From positions 1 through 13,083 of the forward strand of contig JAEYXG010000198.1 of assembly GCA_023428585.1 (NCBI GenBank): 13,083 nucleotides of DNA, written 5' to 3'. The stretch's first letter is position 1, and each line of letters opens with the position of its first letter. Below the pieces are notes generated by a model. The model saw only the letters and a list, made by a program, of their open reading frames with translations, did not search any database and was not told the origin of the DNA. Below, piece by piece: positions 5,996 to 13,083 of this stretch. The DNA is from Bacteroidota bacterium. Lineage in GTDB: Bacteria; Bacteroidota; Bacteroidia; Bacteroidales; Lentimicrobiaceae. A program made the translations under genes and the position numbers.

Positions 5996-8621
5996 GATCC
6001 GATTTATATTGATATGGTTGTTTTGCCTAATGATAAACCTGTCATTTGCGCAAAGTGAGGGAAATAAGGGTGTGCAGCTATCAGATGAAGAGAAAGCGAC
6101 CTTTGAGCAGCAAGCCCGCCAGCTTGTGAGCTTTATGGAATTCGCCTTCAATACCATAGGTTCCGGAAAGACAGATTACAAGGACAAGCATACCATTATT
6201 GAACAATCCTATCTTAAGTTCTTCAAGAATGAGAAGGTTCAGATTGAGGATGACCTTGTTGAGAAGAGGGATATGGTTACCAACAAGGATGTTCAGGCAT
6301 ATTTGAAGGACATTGATTTCTTCTTCAAAACGGTAACCTTTAAATATACCATTGAAGAAATTACCCAGGAGTTAAACGAAACAGGTGATATTTATTTCAA
6401 GATAAAAGCCAGCAGAAATATCAATGGTACAGCACTCGATGGTAAGCAGATCAATGAAAACAGAACAAGATACATTGAAGTCAATCTTGACCAAACAAAC
6501 AGGGATTTAAAAATTGCCAGTGTCTATACCACAAAATCAAATGAAGTTCAGGAATTGATTGCATGGTGGAATAACCTTGATAACGGGTGGCGCCAATACC
6601 TGGCGGGCGACAGTAAGGTAAATGACAGCGTTTATTTGAAAGATGTGATCCTGATACATAACGACTACATCATAAAGGAGAAAATATATTCAGGGTACGG
6701 AGATACTCTCGCATTGGTTGATACAATCATGATGAATGAGGCCAGGGTATTGCCTGAAATACGACGCATACTCAGAACCGATAAGGTAAACATTTCAGGA
6801 GTACCGCACATTTATGATTTGAAACCATTATTTGCGTTCAGCGGACTAAAACATTTGGATATTTCGAAAGCCAGGGTGCCAGACCTGGATCCCATAAGAA
6901 ACCTCTCTAAATTGGAGTCACTTATGGCGACCGGTAGCCTTATAAATAGCGTGGAGCCCATTAGATACATGCCAAATCTGAGGGTACTTGACATCTCAGG
7001 TACCCTTGTGGATGATATCAAGCCATTGGAATCAATGGAATCACTTGAAATACTGAACTTGGCGGATAGTCGGGTTGATAGCATAGAAATTGTAAAGGCC
7101 TTCAACAAGTTGCGGGAATTAAACCTAAGTGGATTGAATATCAAGGATGTTCAAGCGATAGGGAATTTGAAAAACCTTGAAGTGGTTGAACTGTCGAGAT
7201 TGCAAATAGCGTCCTTACAAGGAATTGGTAATTTGCCAACCATCAAGAGGTTGTCAATTGATCACACTTTGGTGAATGATTTAACCGAAGTTTCAAGTTT
7301 GCATTCACTTGAATATCTATTTCTTGAAAGCACAGCGGTAAGTTCCCTCAAACCCCTTGAAAAGCTTACGGGTTTAAAGATGGTATACTGCGACAAAACC
7401 AAGATTGGAAGAGCGGAAGCAATGAACTTCATGCAAGTTCGACCATCAGTTAGAGTGATATATGAATCACAGGAATTGATGGCCTGGTGGGAGATGCTTA
7501 CCGATGATTGGCAGAATGTGTTCTCATCATTGGTGGAACTGTCTGATCCACCAACAAGAGAGCAATTGCATGATGTGTCGTTCCTTAAGACACTTGACAT
7601 ATCAGGCAATACTGCAATCAACAGCGTTACCCCATTGGAGAAGATTTCAACACTCAGCTATCTGAATATCGCCGGAACCGGTGTAAGTGACCTGCAACCC
7701 GTGGCTAACCTGTTTGACATGCAGACGCTGATAATGAACAATACAGCCGTTGTTAATCTTAATCCGCTTTCAGGACTTTCACGCTTAAAGGAAATTGACT
7801 TCTCAGGAAGTAGGGTCACTTCAATTGAACCCTTGCTAAAATTGCCTGAAATAAAGTCAATAATCATGGATTCAACCAATGTATCAGATGTTGGATCAAT
7901 AAGCAGGATGAAACGATTGGAAGAAGTATATGCAGATGGAGTAAATTCAATGCCATTGCATGTGAACAGGATATTGGATAGTTTGCCCGAAGTTCTTATC
8001 ATTTATCGTACAAAGTATCTGGAAGATTGGTGGAATAAGCTGCCCATTGAATGGAAGGAAATATTCAGCTTAAAGGAGAAGGTAGACGAGCAACCCGACA
8101 GGATTCAGCTACATAGGGTGTCATACATCAGGAAGATGAACCTGAATGGTGCAGTAAATGTTGGGGGTTTGGTTCCACTTGCCGTTTTAACCCGATTGGA
8201 GGAACTCAACATTTCCAATCAACAGATAAATGACCTTACACCCCTCAGCTATATCTCGAGATTACAGGTGCTTGATTTTTCAAATACCCCTGTGAGTGAT
8301 TTAAGTTTTATTGGAAGCCACAAAACACTGAGGGAGCTTAACTGCGCCAATTCACCGGTAAGTGACCTTACTCCCATCATTGGACTACAATCACTTATCA
8401 AGTTGAACATCTCAGGGACACAGGTAACAAAGCTGGATCCGGTGGCAACATGCAATAATTTACAGGAATTGGATTGTTACAATACCAGGATCAATAATCT
8501 TAAATCGCTTGATGATCATAAGAATATCAAAATATTGAGAGCCTATAATACCCGATTATCAGAAAGAAAAATTCAAAAGTTCAAGGCTCTTCATCCTGCG
8601 ACAGAGGTAGTGTTTTACTAA
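5988..8621 (+). CDS. Large exported leucine-rich-repeat protein with three WW/LRR/cap modules
   Basis: An 877-aa exported LRR protein. ATG 5988 overlaps the preceding stop (ATGAATAA) and starts a typical Sec signal, FILIWLFCLMINLSFA. An upstream in-frame ATG at 5964 would place eight extra residues before it. Residues ~25-185 form a domain resembling the 194-aa neighbour (TIIEQSYLKFF, VQAYLKDIDFF, then strands). Three modules follow. Each begins with a tryptophan motif: AWWNNLDNGWRQYL from residue 192, AWWEMLTDDWQNVF from 499, DWWNKLPIEWKEIF from 680. Each continues into 22-residue LRRs (about 8, 5 and 6 repeats) with the pattern LxxLxLxxTxVxDLxPL, and ends in a cap such as VRVIY, VLIIY or EVVFY. 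The short-repeat type resembles internalin-like bacterial LRRs, which bind proteins. No C-terminal sorting domain or anchor is seen. The target is unknown; its last 41 bases overlap the convergent gene. Confidence 0.88.
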   Translation: MNKIRFILIWLFCLMINLSFAQSEGNKGVQLSDEEKATFEQQARQLVSFMEFAFNTIGSGKTDYKDKHTIIEQSYLKFFKNEKVQIEDDLVEKRDMVTNKDVQAYLKDIDFFFKTVTFKYTIEEITQELNETGDIYFKIKASRNINGTALDGKQINENRTRYIEVNLDQTNRDLKIASVYTTKSNEVQELIAWWNNLDNGWRQYLAGDSKVNDSVYLKDVILIHNDYIIKEKIYSGYGDTLALVDTIMMNEARVLPEIRRILRTDKVNISGVPHIYDLKPLFAFSGLKHLDISKARVPDLDPIRNLSKLESLMATGSLINSVEPIRYMPNLRVLDISGTLVDDIKPLESMESLEILNLADSRVDSIEIVKAFNKLRELNLSGLNIKDVQAIGNLKNLEVVELSRLQIASLQGIGNLPTIKRLSIDHTLVNDLTEVSSLHSLEYLFLESTAVSSLKPLEKLTGLKMVYCDKTKIGRAEAMNFMQVRPSVRVIYESQELMAWWEMLTDDWQNVFSSLVELSDPPTREQLHDVSFLKTLDISGNTAINSVTPLEKISTLSYLNIAGTGVSDLQPVANLFDMQTLIMNNTAVVNLNPLSGLSRLKEIDFSGSRVTSIEPLLKLPEIKSIIMDSTNVSDVGSISRMKRLEEVYADGVNSMPLHVNRILDSLPEVLIIYRTKYLEDWWNKLPIEWKEIFSLKEKVDEQPDRIQLHRVSYIRKMNLNGAVNVGGLVPLAVLTRLEELNISNQQINDLTPLSYISRLQVLDFSNTPVSDLSFIGSHKTLRELNCANSPVSDLTPIIGLQSLIKLNISGTQVTKLDPVATCNNLQELDCYNTRINNLKSLDDHKNIKILRAYNTRLSERKIQKFKALHPATEVVFY

Positions 8622-9180
8622 GTACCCAGCCTGACGATGTGAACCGTATTCGTTGTGTAAGGCTCTCCAGCCACATGGGATCACTGTCATTGTAGCATAC
8701 CAGGTCGGCTAGTCCTATATATTCCTTTGTAAACTTCTTCGAGTTTTGGCTATCCATAATGAGGATAAACAATCCGGGTTTCACATAATAGCGCAGACTT
8801 TGAGATTCACATACTACGGGCAGGTTAACTGAATTGCATTCATTCTTGAATTCATTGTATGCCCATGAAACCATGGTATCAAATGTTTCAACAAAATAAG
8901 CAGCCTTGGCTCCAGAATAAACCATCCTGGCAGTATCTTTCTGTGGGTTAATGCACGTTTCCTTATTGATCCTAAAAGAATTCAATGGGAGTGGAGTGTG
9001 TTCGCCATGATATTGACCATTGCCTTGCTTGAATGTCGATACTTTTAGTCCGATTACGGGTAGAGACCCGGATATTTTATGGATGATGGAAGTTGCAAGA
9101 GTTGTTTTACCGACATTTCTACCTGAGCCCCCGATAATAAGCAGATTCTTATCGACAGGTATTTTACTATTAAAGGTCAT
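8581..9180 (-). CDS. MobB-like P-loop protein, linked to molybdate/tungstate transport
   Basis: A 199-aa cytoplasmic NTP-binding protein of the SIMIBI class, similar to MobB, which assists attachment of a nucleotide to molybdopterin. Seen directly: an N-terminal Walker A, LLIIGGSGRNVGKTTLATS (Gly18 to Thr27), with five residues between the glycines, as in BioD/CobQ-type loops. GLKVSTFKQG follows at the place where MobB has its IKH strand, then KDTARMVYSGAKAAYFVE, which parallels the MobB KDSxRHxxAGA segment. It is the last gene of the operon, 27 bases after the ModC-like ATPase gene, which supports a role in molybdopterin or tungstopterin metabolism. It is divergent enough from E. coli MobB that I leave the symbol blank. 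Its 3' end overlaps the LRR gene tail to tail. Confidence 0.72.
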   Translation of the reverse strand: MTFNSKIPVDKNLLIIGGSGRNVGKTTLATSIIHKISGSLPVIGLKVSTFKQGNGQYHGEHTPLPLNSFRINKETCINPQKDTARMVYSGAKAAYFVETFDTMVSWAYNEFKNECNSVNLPVVCESQSLRYYVKPGLFILIMDSQNSKKFTKEYIGLADLVCYNDSDPMWLESLTQRIRFTSSGWVLSKTLPLSQDEEP

Positions 9181-9207
9181 TATTGGATAGTGACAATATT
9201 AAACAAA

Positions 9208-10251
9208 TCAGATTATTACCTCGACGGATGAAGCCTTGAAGCTAGCATAGACAGTCAATCCCTCATGTATATTCAATTTTTCAAACGCTTCTTCAGTAAT
9301 GGTTGCATACAAATTAATGCCAATGTCAATGCATATTTGATAACCTTCCTTTTTGGGATTTACATTGGTAATGGTACCCCTAAAATTATTCATATTGCTA
9401 ATCTCAGGTTCATGAAGGAGAATAGAAACGGTTTTGCTCCGGATCAGGATATTGGCTTCATCAACGGAATATGTATCATTTAAAAGTATGGACACCAAAA
9501 TATTATTGTTTCCGACAATTGAAGCATGATGACCATTGATAGTTGCCTTAAAGAAATTTCTTTCGCCGGTAAAATTGGCAGAGAAGGTATTTCTGGGATT
9601 ATCAATCACGGCCTGTGTAGTATCTGATTGGACGATTTGTCCATTTTCAATAACAGAGATGATATTTCCAAGAGCAACAGCTTCCTCAAAATCGTGAGTA
9701 ACATGTAGTATGGGCATTCCCTTCTTATTAAGGCTTCTGAGCAGTCCTCTGATGTCGGCCTTCAAGGATGTGTCAATTGCCGATAAAGGCTCATCCAGCA
9801 GCAGTATTTGGGGCTCAGAGGCGAAGATACGTGCGAGGGCAACCCTCTGGAGTTCACCTCCCGATAGTACGGTTGATTTTTGGGTTAATAAATGTGCAAT
9901 GCCCATTATTTCAGCCAGTTCATTTACCTTACGAATCTTGTCGTGCTTACCAATCTTAATCATTGGATAAGCGATGTTTTGAAAAACCGTGAGGTGAGGG
10001 AAAATGGCCGGTGACTGGAAAATAAGCCCTGTGCGTCGTTTGCCGTTGGGTAATTTGGTAATATCCTTGCCAAAAAGAGTAATATTGCCACTGTCAGGTA
10101 AGGTAATTCCTGCTATTAGTTCCAGCAGAACCGATTTACCTGCACCACTTTTACCCAACAAGATATGGTAATCGGCCGGATTCACTTTCAAATTTATATC
10201 AGTGATAGCAAAGCGATCGAAAACTTTATTTAGGTGATTAATTGCGAGCAT
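9208..10251 (-). CDS. modC: Molybdate/tungstate ABC transporter ATP-binding protein (ModC/WtpC-like)
   Basis: A 347-aa ATPase that energises oxyanion import from the cytoplasmic face. All nucleotide-binding motifs are intact: Walker A GKSGAGKS (33-40), Q-loop Gln79, signature LSGGE (129-133), Walker B ILLLDEP (149-155) and the switch His186 in HVTHD. The C-terminal region from ~residue 285 (NNFRGTITNVNPKKEG onward) looks like the MOP/TOBE oxyanion-binding domain usual in ModC. The sequence around Walker A (LLELIAGI) and HLLTQK resembles archaeal ModC/WtpC. Its start overlaps the permease gene by 14 bases, indicating coupled translation. Molybdate versus tungstate cannot be decided from sequence; a sulfate or iron transporter ATPase is less likely given the neighbours. 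Confidence 0.87.
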   Translation of the reverse strand: MLAINHLNKVFDRFAITDINLKVNPADYHILLGKSGAGKSVLLELIAGITLPDSGNITLFGKDITKLPNGKRRTGLIFQSPAIFPHLTVFQNIAYPMIKIGKHDKIRKVNELAEIMGIAHLLTQKSTVLSGGELQRVALARIFASEPQILLLDEPLSAIDTSLKADIRGLLRSLNKKGMPILHVTHDFEEAVALGNIISVIENGQIVQSDTTQAVIDNPRNTFSANFTGERNFFKATINGHHASIVGNNNILVSILLNDTYSVDEANILIRSKTVSILLHEPEISNMNNFRGTITNVNPKKEGYQICIDIGINLYATITEEAFEKLNIHEGLTVYASFKASSVEVII

Positions 10252-11029
10252 TTTCAGGATCCTTGGTTAAAAGACGCATAATGAGGAATAAGCCTATAGT
10301 GATAATAAGCAGTAACACGGCAGCTGGTCGGGCATACTGAAGTCCAAAAGAGCTGAACCGTTCAAAGATTAGGACGGAGGCGGTCATTGGATAATAAGCA
10401 ATGATCACAACAGCTCCAAATTCACTGATACCGCGGGCAAACATCATAACGGCACCGGTAACGATGTGACGTAGTGCCAAAGGGATTGAGATTGTATAAA
10501 ATACCCTAAACGGTTTAACGCCCAGATTTAGGGCAGCCTTCTCCAAGCGTTCAGGCACCTGGGTAAATCCATCGCGGGCAGCATTAAGAAAAAAGGGAAG
10601 GCTCACAAATGCCATCGCTATAATTATACCCAATGGATTTCCAACGAAATCAATGCCTATGGATGAGGCCAATTTGCCCAGGCTAGTATTTCTGGATACC
10701 AATCCTAACAAGGCAATTCCAGCGGCAGTATGTGGAATGACTATCGGCAGATCAATTATTCCAAGAATCAGGCGCTTGAGAACGAAATTCCTTCGGGCCA
10801 GTAACCATGCAAACGGCAGTGAAAGAATGGCAAAGGTTAATGTGGCAATGAAACTGGCACCCAATGACAAAGTGATACTATTCATCACTTCCTTATCACC
10901 GGCAGTTTCAATTATATCCTGAAGTTCCGTTTTTGCAAACATCCCTATTATTGGAGCTGCAATAAACAACAGCACCAATGCACCTAGCAGATGAGCAATA
11001 ATATTAAAGGTTTTATGTTTCATATCCAT
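10238..11029 (-). CDS. modB: Molybdate/tungstate ABC transporter permease (ModB/WtpB-like)
   Basis: A 263-aa inner-membrane permease with about six hydrophobic segments, starting with LLGALVLLFIAAPIIGMF. The coupling EAA-type loop is clear (EKAALNLGVKPFRVF). Family hallmarks shared with the archaeal molybdate/tungstate permease ModB/WtpB are IDLPIVIPHTAAGIALL and RGISEFGAVVIIAYYPM. It is the first gene of a three-gene minus-strand operon with the ATPase and the MobB-like protein. The start is ATG 11029-11027; the third codon (11023) is an alternative Met. A promoter lies close upstream. No periplasmic binding protein gene is next to it within the window, which is unusual because ModA/WtpA normally precedes the permease. 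Confidence 0.87.
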   Translation of the reverse strand: MDMKHKTFNIIAHLLGALVLLFIAAPIIGMFAKTELQDIIETAGDKEVMNSITLSLGASFIATLTFAILSLPFAWLLARRNFVLKRLILGIIDLPIVIPHTAAGIALLGLVSRNTSLGKLASSIGIDFVGNPLGIIIAMAFVSLPFFLNAARDGFTQVPERLEKAALNLGVKPFRVFYTISIPLALRHIVTGAVMMFARGISEFGAVVIIAYYPMTASVLIFERFSSFGLQYARPAAVLLLIITIGLFLIMRLLTKDPENARN

Positions 11030-11057
11030 TAGACCTCAAGGCTAATCTATAAAAAGA

Positions 11058-11090
11058 CAAAGTTAACCGGGAAAACCAAATAAGCGACAA
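11058..11090 (-). promoter_or_regulatory. Putative Bacteroidota promoter for the modB operon
   Basis: On the minus strand TAACTTTG (plus 11058-11065) matches TAnnTTTG exactly, and TTG (plus 11088-11090) lies 22 bases upstream, one base longer than the usual spacing. The -7 element ends 28 bases before the permease ATG. I see no molybdenum-cofactor riboswitch in the short leader. Confidence 0.45.
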
Positions 11091-11114
11091 AACAAATATA
11101 ATTATGCAAGAGTA

Positions 11115-11147
11115 TTGCTTATAAGAAACCTTAATTGCGTAAGTTTG
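11115..11147 (+). promoter_or_regulatory. Putative Bacteroidota promoter for gmd-fcl
   Basis: TTG (11115-11117), a 22-base spacer and TAAGTTTG (11140-11147) match the Bacteroidota -33/-7 pattern with a slightly long spacer. The predicted leader to the gmd ATG is about 38 bases. It lies back to back with the modB promoter. Confidence 0.45.
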
Positions 11148-11191
11148 TTGAGTAAATACAATTACCAAAGCACCGTATAAAAATATTCATT

Positions 11192-12310
11192 ATGTCAAAA
11201 AAAGTTGCACTCATAACCGGAATAACCGGTCAGGATGGTGCCTATCTAGCCGAGTTTCTTCTAAAAAAGGGTTACGAGGTACATGGCTTGAAAAGAAGGA
11301 GTTCCCTATTCAATACAAATAGAATTGATCATCTGTATCAGGACCCTCATATCAGCGACCGCAATTTTGTACTTCATTATGGAGACATGACTGATTCATC
11401 AAATTTAATCAGAATCATTCAGGAGGTTCAACCGGATGAAATATACAACCTGGCGGCGATGTCGCATGTTAAAGTAAGTTTTGATTCACCTGAATATACT
11501 GCCAATGCTGATGGAATTGGGACCTTACGGTTACTTGAAGCAGTGAGATTACTGGGATTGATAAATAAAACCCGCATATACCAGGCATCTACCAGTGAGC
11601 TATATGGATTGGTTCAGGAGGTCCCGCAGAGTGAGAAAACCCCTTTCTATCCACGTAGTCCGTACGCAGTTGCCAAACTTTATGCATACTGGATAATAGT
11701 AAATTACAGGGAGGCGTATGGGATTTTTGCATCAAATGGCATTCTTTTCAATCATGAATCACCTATACGAGGTGAAACGTTTGTTACACGTAAGATTACC
11801 ATGGCTGTTGCCAGGATTGCCCTGGGAATGCAGGATAGGCTTTACCTGGGAAATTTGGGAGCCAAACGCGACTGGGGTCATGCAAAGGACTATGTAAAGG
11901 CAATGTATCTGATATTACAGCTGGATAAACCTGATGATTATGTAATTGCCACCGGCATAACAACAGAAGTAAGGGAATTTGTTAGATTAGCGTTTGGTCA
12001 TATTGGTGTAGAATTAAGATTTGAAGGGGAGGGAATCAATGAAAGAGCCTATGTGGTAAAATGCAATAATCCTGAGTATCAGATACAGATAGGAAAGGAA
12101 GTGTTGTCAGTAGATCCCGCCTATTTCCGTCCAACCGAAGTTGATCTCCTGATAGGTGACCCTTCAAAGGCCAAGAGAGAACTTAAATGGGAACCTGAAT
12201 ACGATCTTCACAGCTTAATAAGTGATATGATGGATGGTGATCTGAAGTTGATGAAAAAGGATAAATATTTAATGGATGGTGGGCATACTATCTTAAACTA
12301 CTTTGAATAA
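11192..12310 (+). CDS. gmd: GDP-mannose 4,6-dehydratase
   Basis: A 372-aa extended short-chain dehydrogenase converting GDP-D-mannose to GDP-4-keto-6-deoxy-D-mannose, the first step to GDP-L-fucose and other 6-deoxyhexoses. The Rossmann NADP-binding motif GITGQDG is at residues 10-16, and KRRSSLFNTNRIDHLY is the GMD-specific segment. The catalytic set is intact: Thr134 and Glu136 in ASTSELYG, and Tyr158-x3-Lys162 in SPYAVAK. NHESPIRGETFVTRKIT is the substrate-binding segment typical of GMD. The length is normal for the family. It is followed after 12 bases by fcl, forming the usual two-gene GDP-fucose module for capsule, O-antigen or glycoprotein decoration. Confidence 0.97.
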   Translation: MSKKVALITGITGQDGAYLAEFLLKKGYEVHGLKRRSSLFNTNRIDHLYQDPHISDRNFVLHYGDMTDSSNLIRIIQEVQPDEIYNLAAMSHVKVSFDSPEYTANADGIGTLRLLEAVRLLGLINKTRIYQASTSELYGLVQEVPQSEKTPFYPRSPYAVAKLYAYWIIVNYREAYGIFASNGILFNHESPIRGETFVTRKITMAVARIALGMQDRLYLGNLGAKRDWGHAKDYVKAMYLILQLDKPDDYVIATGITTEVREFVRLAFGHIGVELRFEGEGINERAYVVKCNNPEYQIQIGKEVLSVDPAYFRPTEVDLLIGDPSKAKRELKWEPEYDLHSLISDMMDGDLKLMKKDKYLMDGGHTILNYFE

Positions 12311-12322
12311 ATAGCTTGGCAA

Positions 12323-13083
12323 ATGGAGCAAAACAGTAAGATATATGTTGCCGGTCACAGGGGACTGGTTGGAAGTGCGATTTTCAAAAACTTAAAGGAG
12401 AAAGGTTATACAAATATAATTACCCGTACGCATTCAGAGCTTGATTTGACTGATTATAGGGCAGTTGCTCATTTTTTTGAAACAGAGAAACCGGAATACG
12501 TCATATTGGCTGCTGCCAAGGTGGGTGGTATTATGGCCAATAATACGTACCGGGCACAATTTATATTTGAAAACCTGCAGATACAGAACAATGTTATTCA
12601 TTGCTCATATCTCAATGGTGTCAAAAAGCTGCTCTTTCTGGGTAGCAGTTGTGTCTACCCTAAGACGGCACCCCAGCCAATAAGGGAAGAATATCTTTTA
12701 ACAGATGAGCTTGAATATACCAATGAGCCCTATGCAATTGCCAAAATTGCAGGGATGAAGATGTGCGAAGCATACAACATACAGTATCAAACAAACTTTA
12801 TCTCTGTTATGCCAACCAATCTTTTTGGCCCCAATGACAATTTCCATTTAAAGGATTCACATGTACTGCCTGCCCTGTTGCGGAAAATGCATCTAAGTAA
12901 ATTGCTGGAATTGGGCAATTTCCAGTCAATAAGGCTAAACCTGGCAGAAGATTTTAAAGACAAATCACAGGCTCCTGATGATGAGCCGGCTATTTTGAAG
13001 TATCTCAGCAACTTTGGCATTTCAAATAGTTCAGAAATAAATCATCAAAAGGTTTCGCTTAAGATATGGGGGTCGGGTACACC
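12323..13083 (+). CDS. fcl: GDP-L-fucose synthase, 3' end beyond the window
   Basis: A bifunctional epimerase/reductase that makes GDP-L-fucose from GDP-4-keto-6-deoxymannose with NADPH. About 253 codons are present, open to the right edge with no stop. The NADP motif GHRGLVG is at residues 11-17. AAAKVGGIMANN is the family signature. Catalytic residues are Ser108 and Cys110 in GSSCVYP, Tyr137-x3-Lys141 in YAIAK, and His180 in DSHVLPALLRK, matching the E. coli enzyme's Ser107, Cys109, Tyr136, Lys140 and His179 shifted by one. After KMH there is an extra ~40-residue segment before VSLKIWGSGT, longer than in E. coli but, as I recall, usual in Bacteroidota versions. The start ATG 12323 is 12 bases after the gmd stop. 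Confidence 0.95.
   Translation, partial: MEQNSKIYVAGHRGLVGSAIFKNLKEKGYTNIITRTHSELDLTDYRAVAHFFETEKPEYVILAAAKVGGIMANNTYRAQFIFENLQIQNNVIHCSYLNGVKKLLFLGSSCVYPKTAPQPIREEYLLTDELEYTNEPYAIAKIAGMKMCEAYNIQYQTNFISVMPTNLFGPNDNFHLKDSHVLPALLRKMHLSKLLELGNFQSIRLNLAEDFKDKSQAPDDEPAILKYLSNFGISNSSEINHQKVSLKIWGSGT

Noticed and set aside
7262..8002. Long open frames on the minus strand inside the LRR gene (7262-7621, 7658-8002, also 6812-7144)
   Set aside because: They are antisense to a strongly supported LRR coding region, resemble no family and lack promoters; such frames are expected opposite repetitive leucine codons.
5988..8621. Degenerate ~66-base periodicity in the DNA as a tandem DNA repeat or CRISPR-like array
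   Set aside because: The periodicity follows the 22-residue LRRs at the protein level; the DNA units are too diverged to be a DNA repeat element.
9710..9970. Plus-strand open frames inside the ATPase gene
   Set aside because: Antisense to an intact ABC ATPase with all motifs; no independent support.
12465..12683. 72-aa open frame within fcl
   Set aside because: It is an out-of-frame shadow of GDP-L-fucose synthase, whose real frame runs from 12323 without a stop to the window end.

Overview
The window looks like a chromosomal segment of a member of the Bacteroidota, probably a Bacteroidales-type anaerobe or environmental relative. Three things point that way. Several intergenic regions carry the Bacteroidota sigma-ABfr promoter pattern (TTTG or TTG, about 19-22 bases, then TAnnTTTG). 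There is a very Bacteroidota-like outer-membrane OmpA/TPR protein. The mutS and TrmH-family sequences resemble that phylum's versions. The DNA is AT-rich, ribosome binding sites are weak or absent, and I see no insertion sequence, CRISPR array, tRNA or rRNA.

Layout. Positions 1-267 (minus) hold the first ~85-89 codons of mutS. Divergent from it is a SpoU/TrmH-family RNA methyltransferase (365-889, plus). A good promoter then drives a large OmpA-like outer-membrane protein with a C-terminal TPR region (1133-3598), closed by a clear intrinsic terminator (3615-3648). Next comes a plus-strand cluster of four exported proteins: a coiled-coil lipoprotein (3801-4472), a 194-aa exported protein (4473-5057), a 274-aa exported protein (5171-5995) and an 877-aa exported leucine-rich-repeat protein (5988-8621). 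Start-stop abutment or overlap joins genes 1-2 and genes 3-4, and a hairpin sits in the gap between the pairs. The lipoprotein, the 194-aa protein and the N-terminus of the LRR protein appear to share one small domain. The LRR protein itself is a threefold repeat of a larger module (a WW-x2-L-x3-W helix motif, then LRRs, then a cap). I cannot tie this cluster to a named system, and it is the best candidate here for something undescribed.

On the minus strand, converging on the LRR gene with a 41-base overlap, is a three-gene operon read from 11029 down to 8581: an archaeal-type molybdate/tungstate permease (ModB/WtpB-like), its ATPase (ModC/WtpC-like, with a C-terminal MOP-like domain) and a small MobB-like P-loop protein. 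This suggests oxyanion uptake coupled to molybdopterin-cofactor maturation. No substrate-binding protein (ModA/WtpA) is in the window.

Divergent from the permease is the GDP-L-fucose pathway: gmd (GDP-mannose 4,6-dehydratase, 11192-12310), then fcl (GDP-L-fucose synthase, 12323 to the window edge, incomplete). Together they convert GDP-mannose to GDP-L-fucose for surface glycans. The 162-base region between permease and gmd holds a plausible Bacteroidota promoter on each strand.
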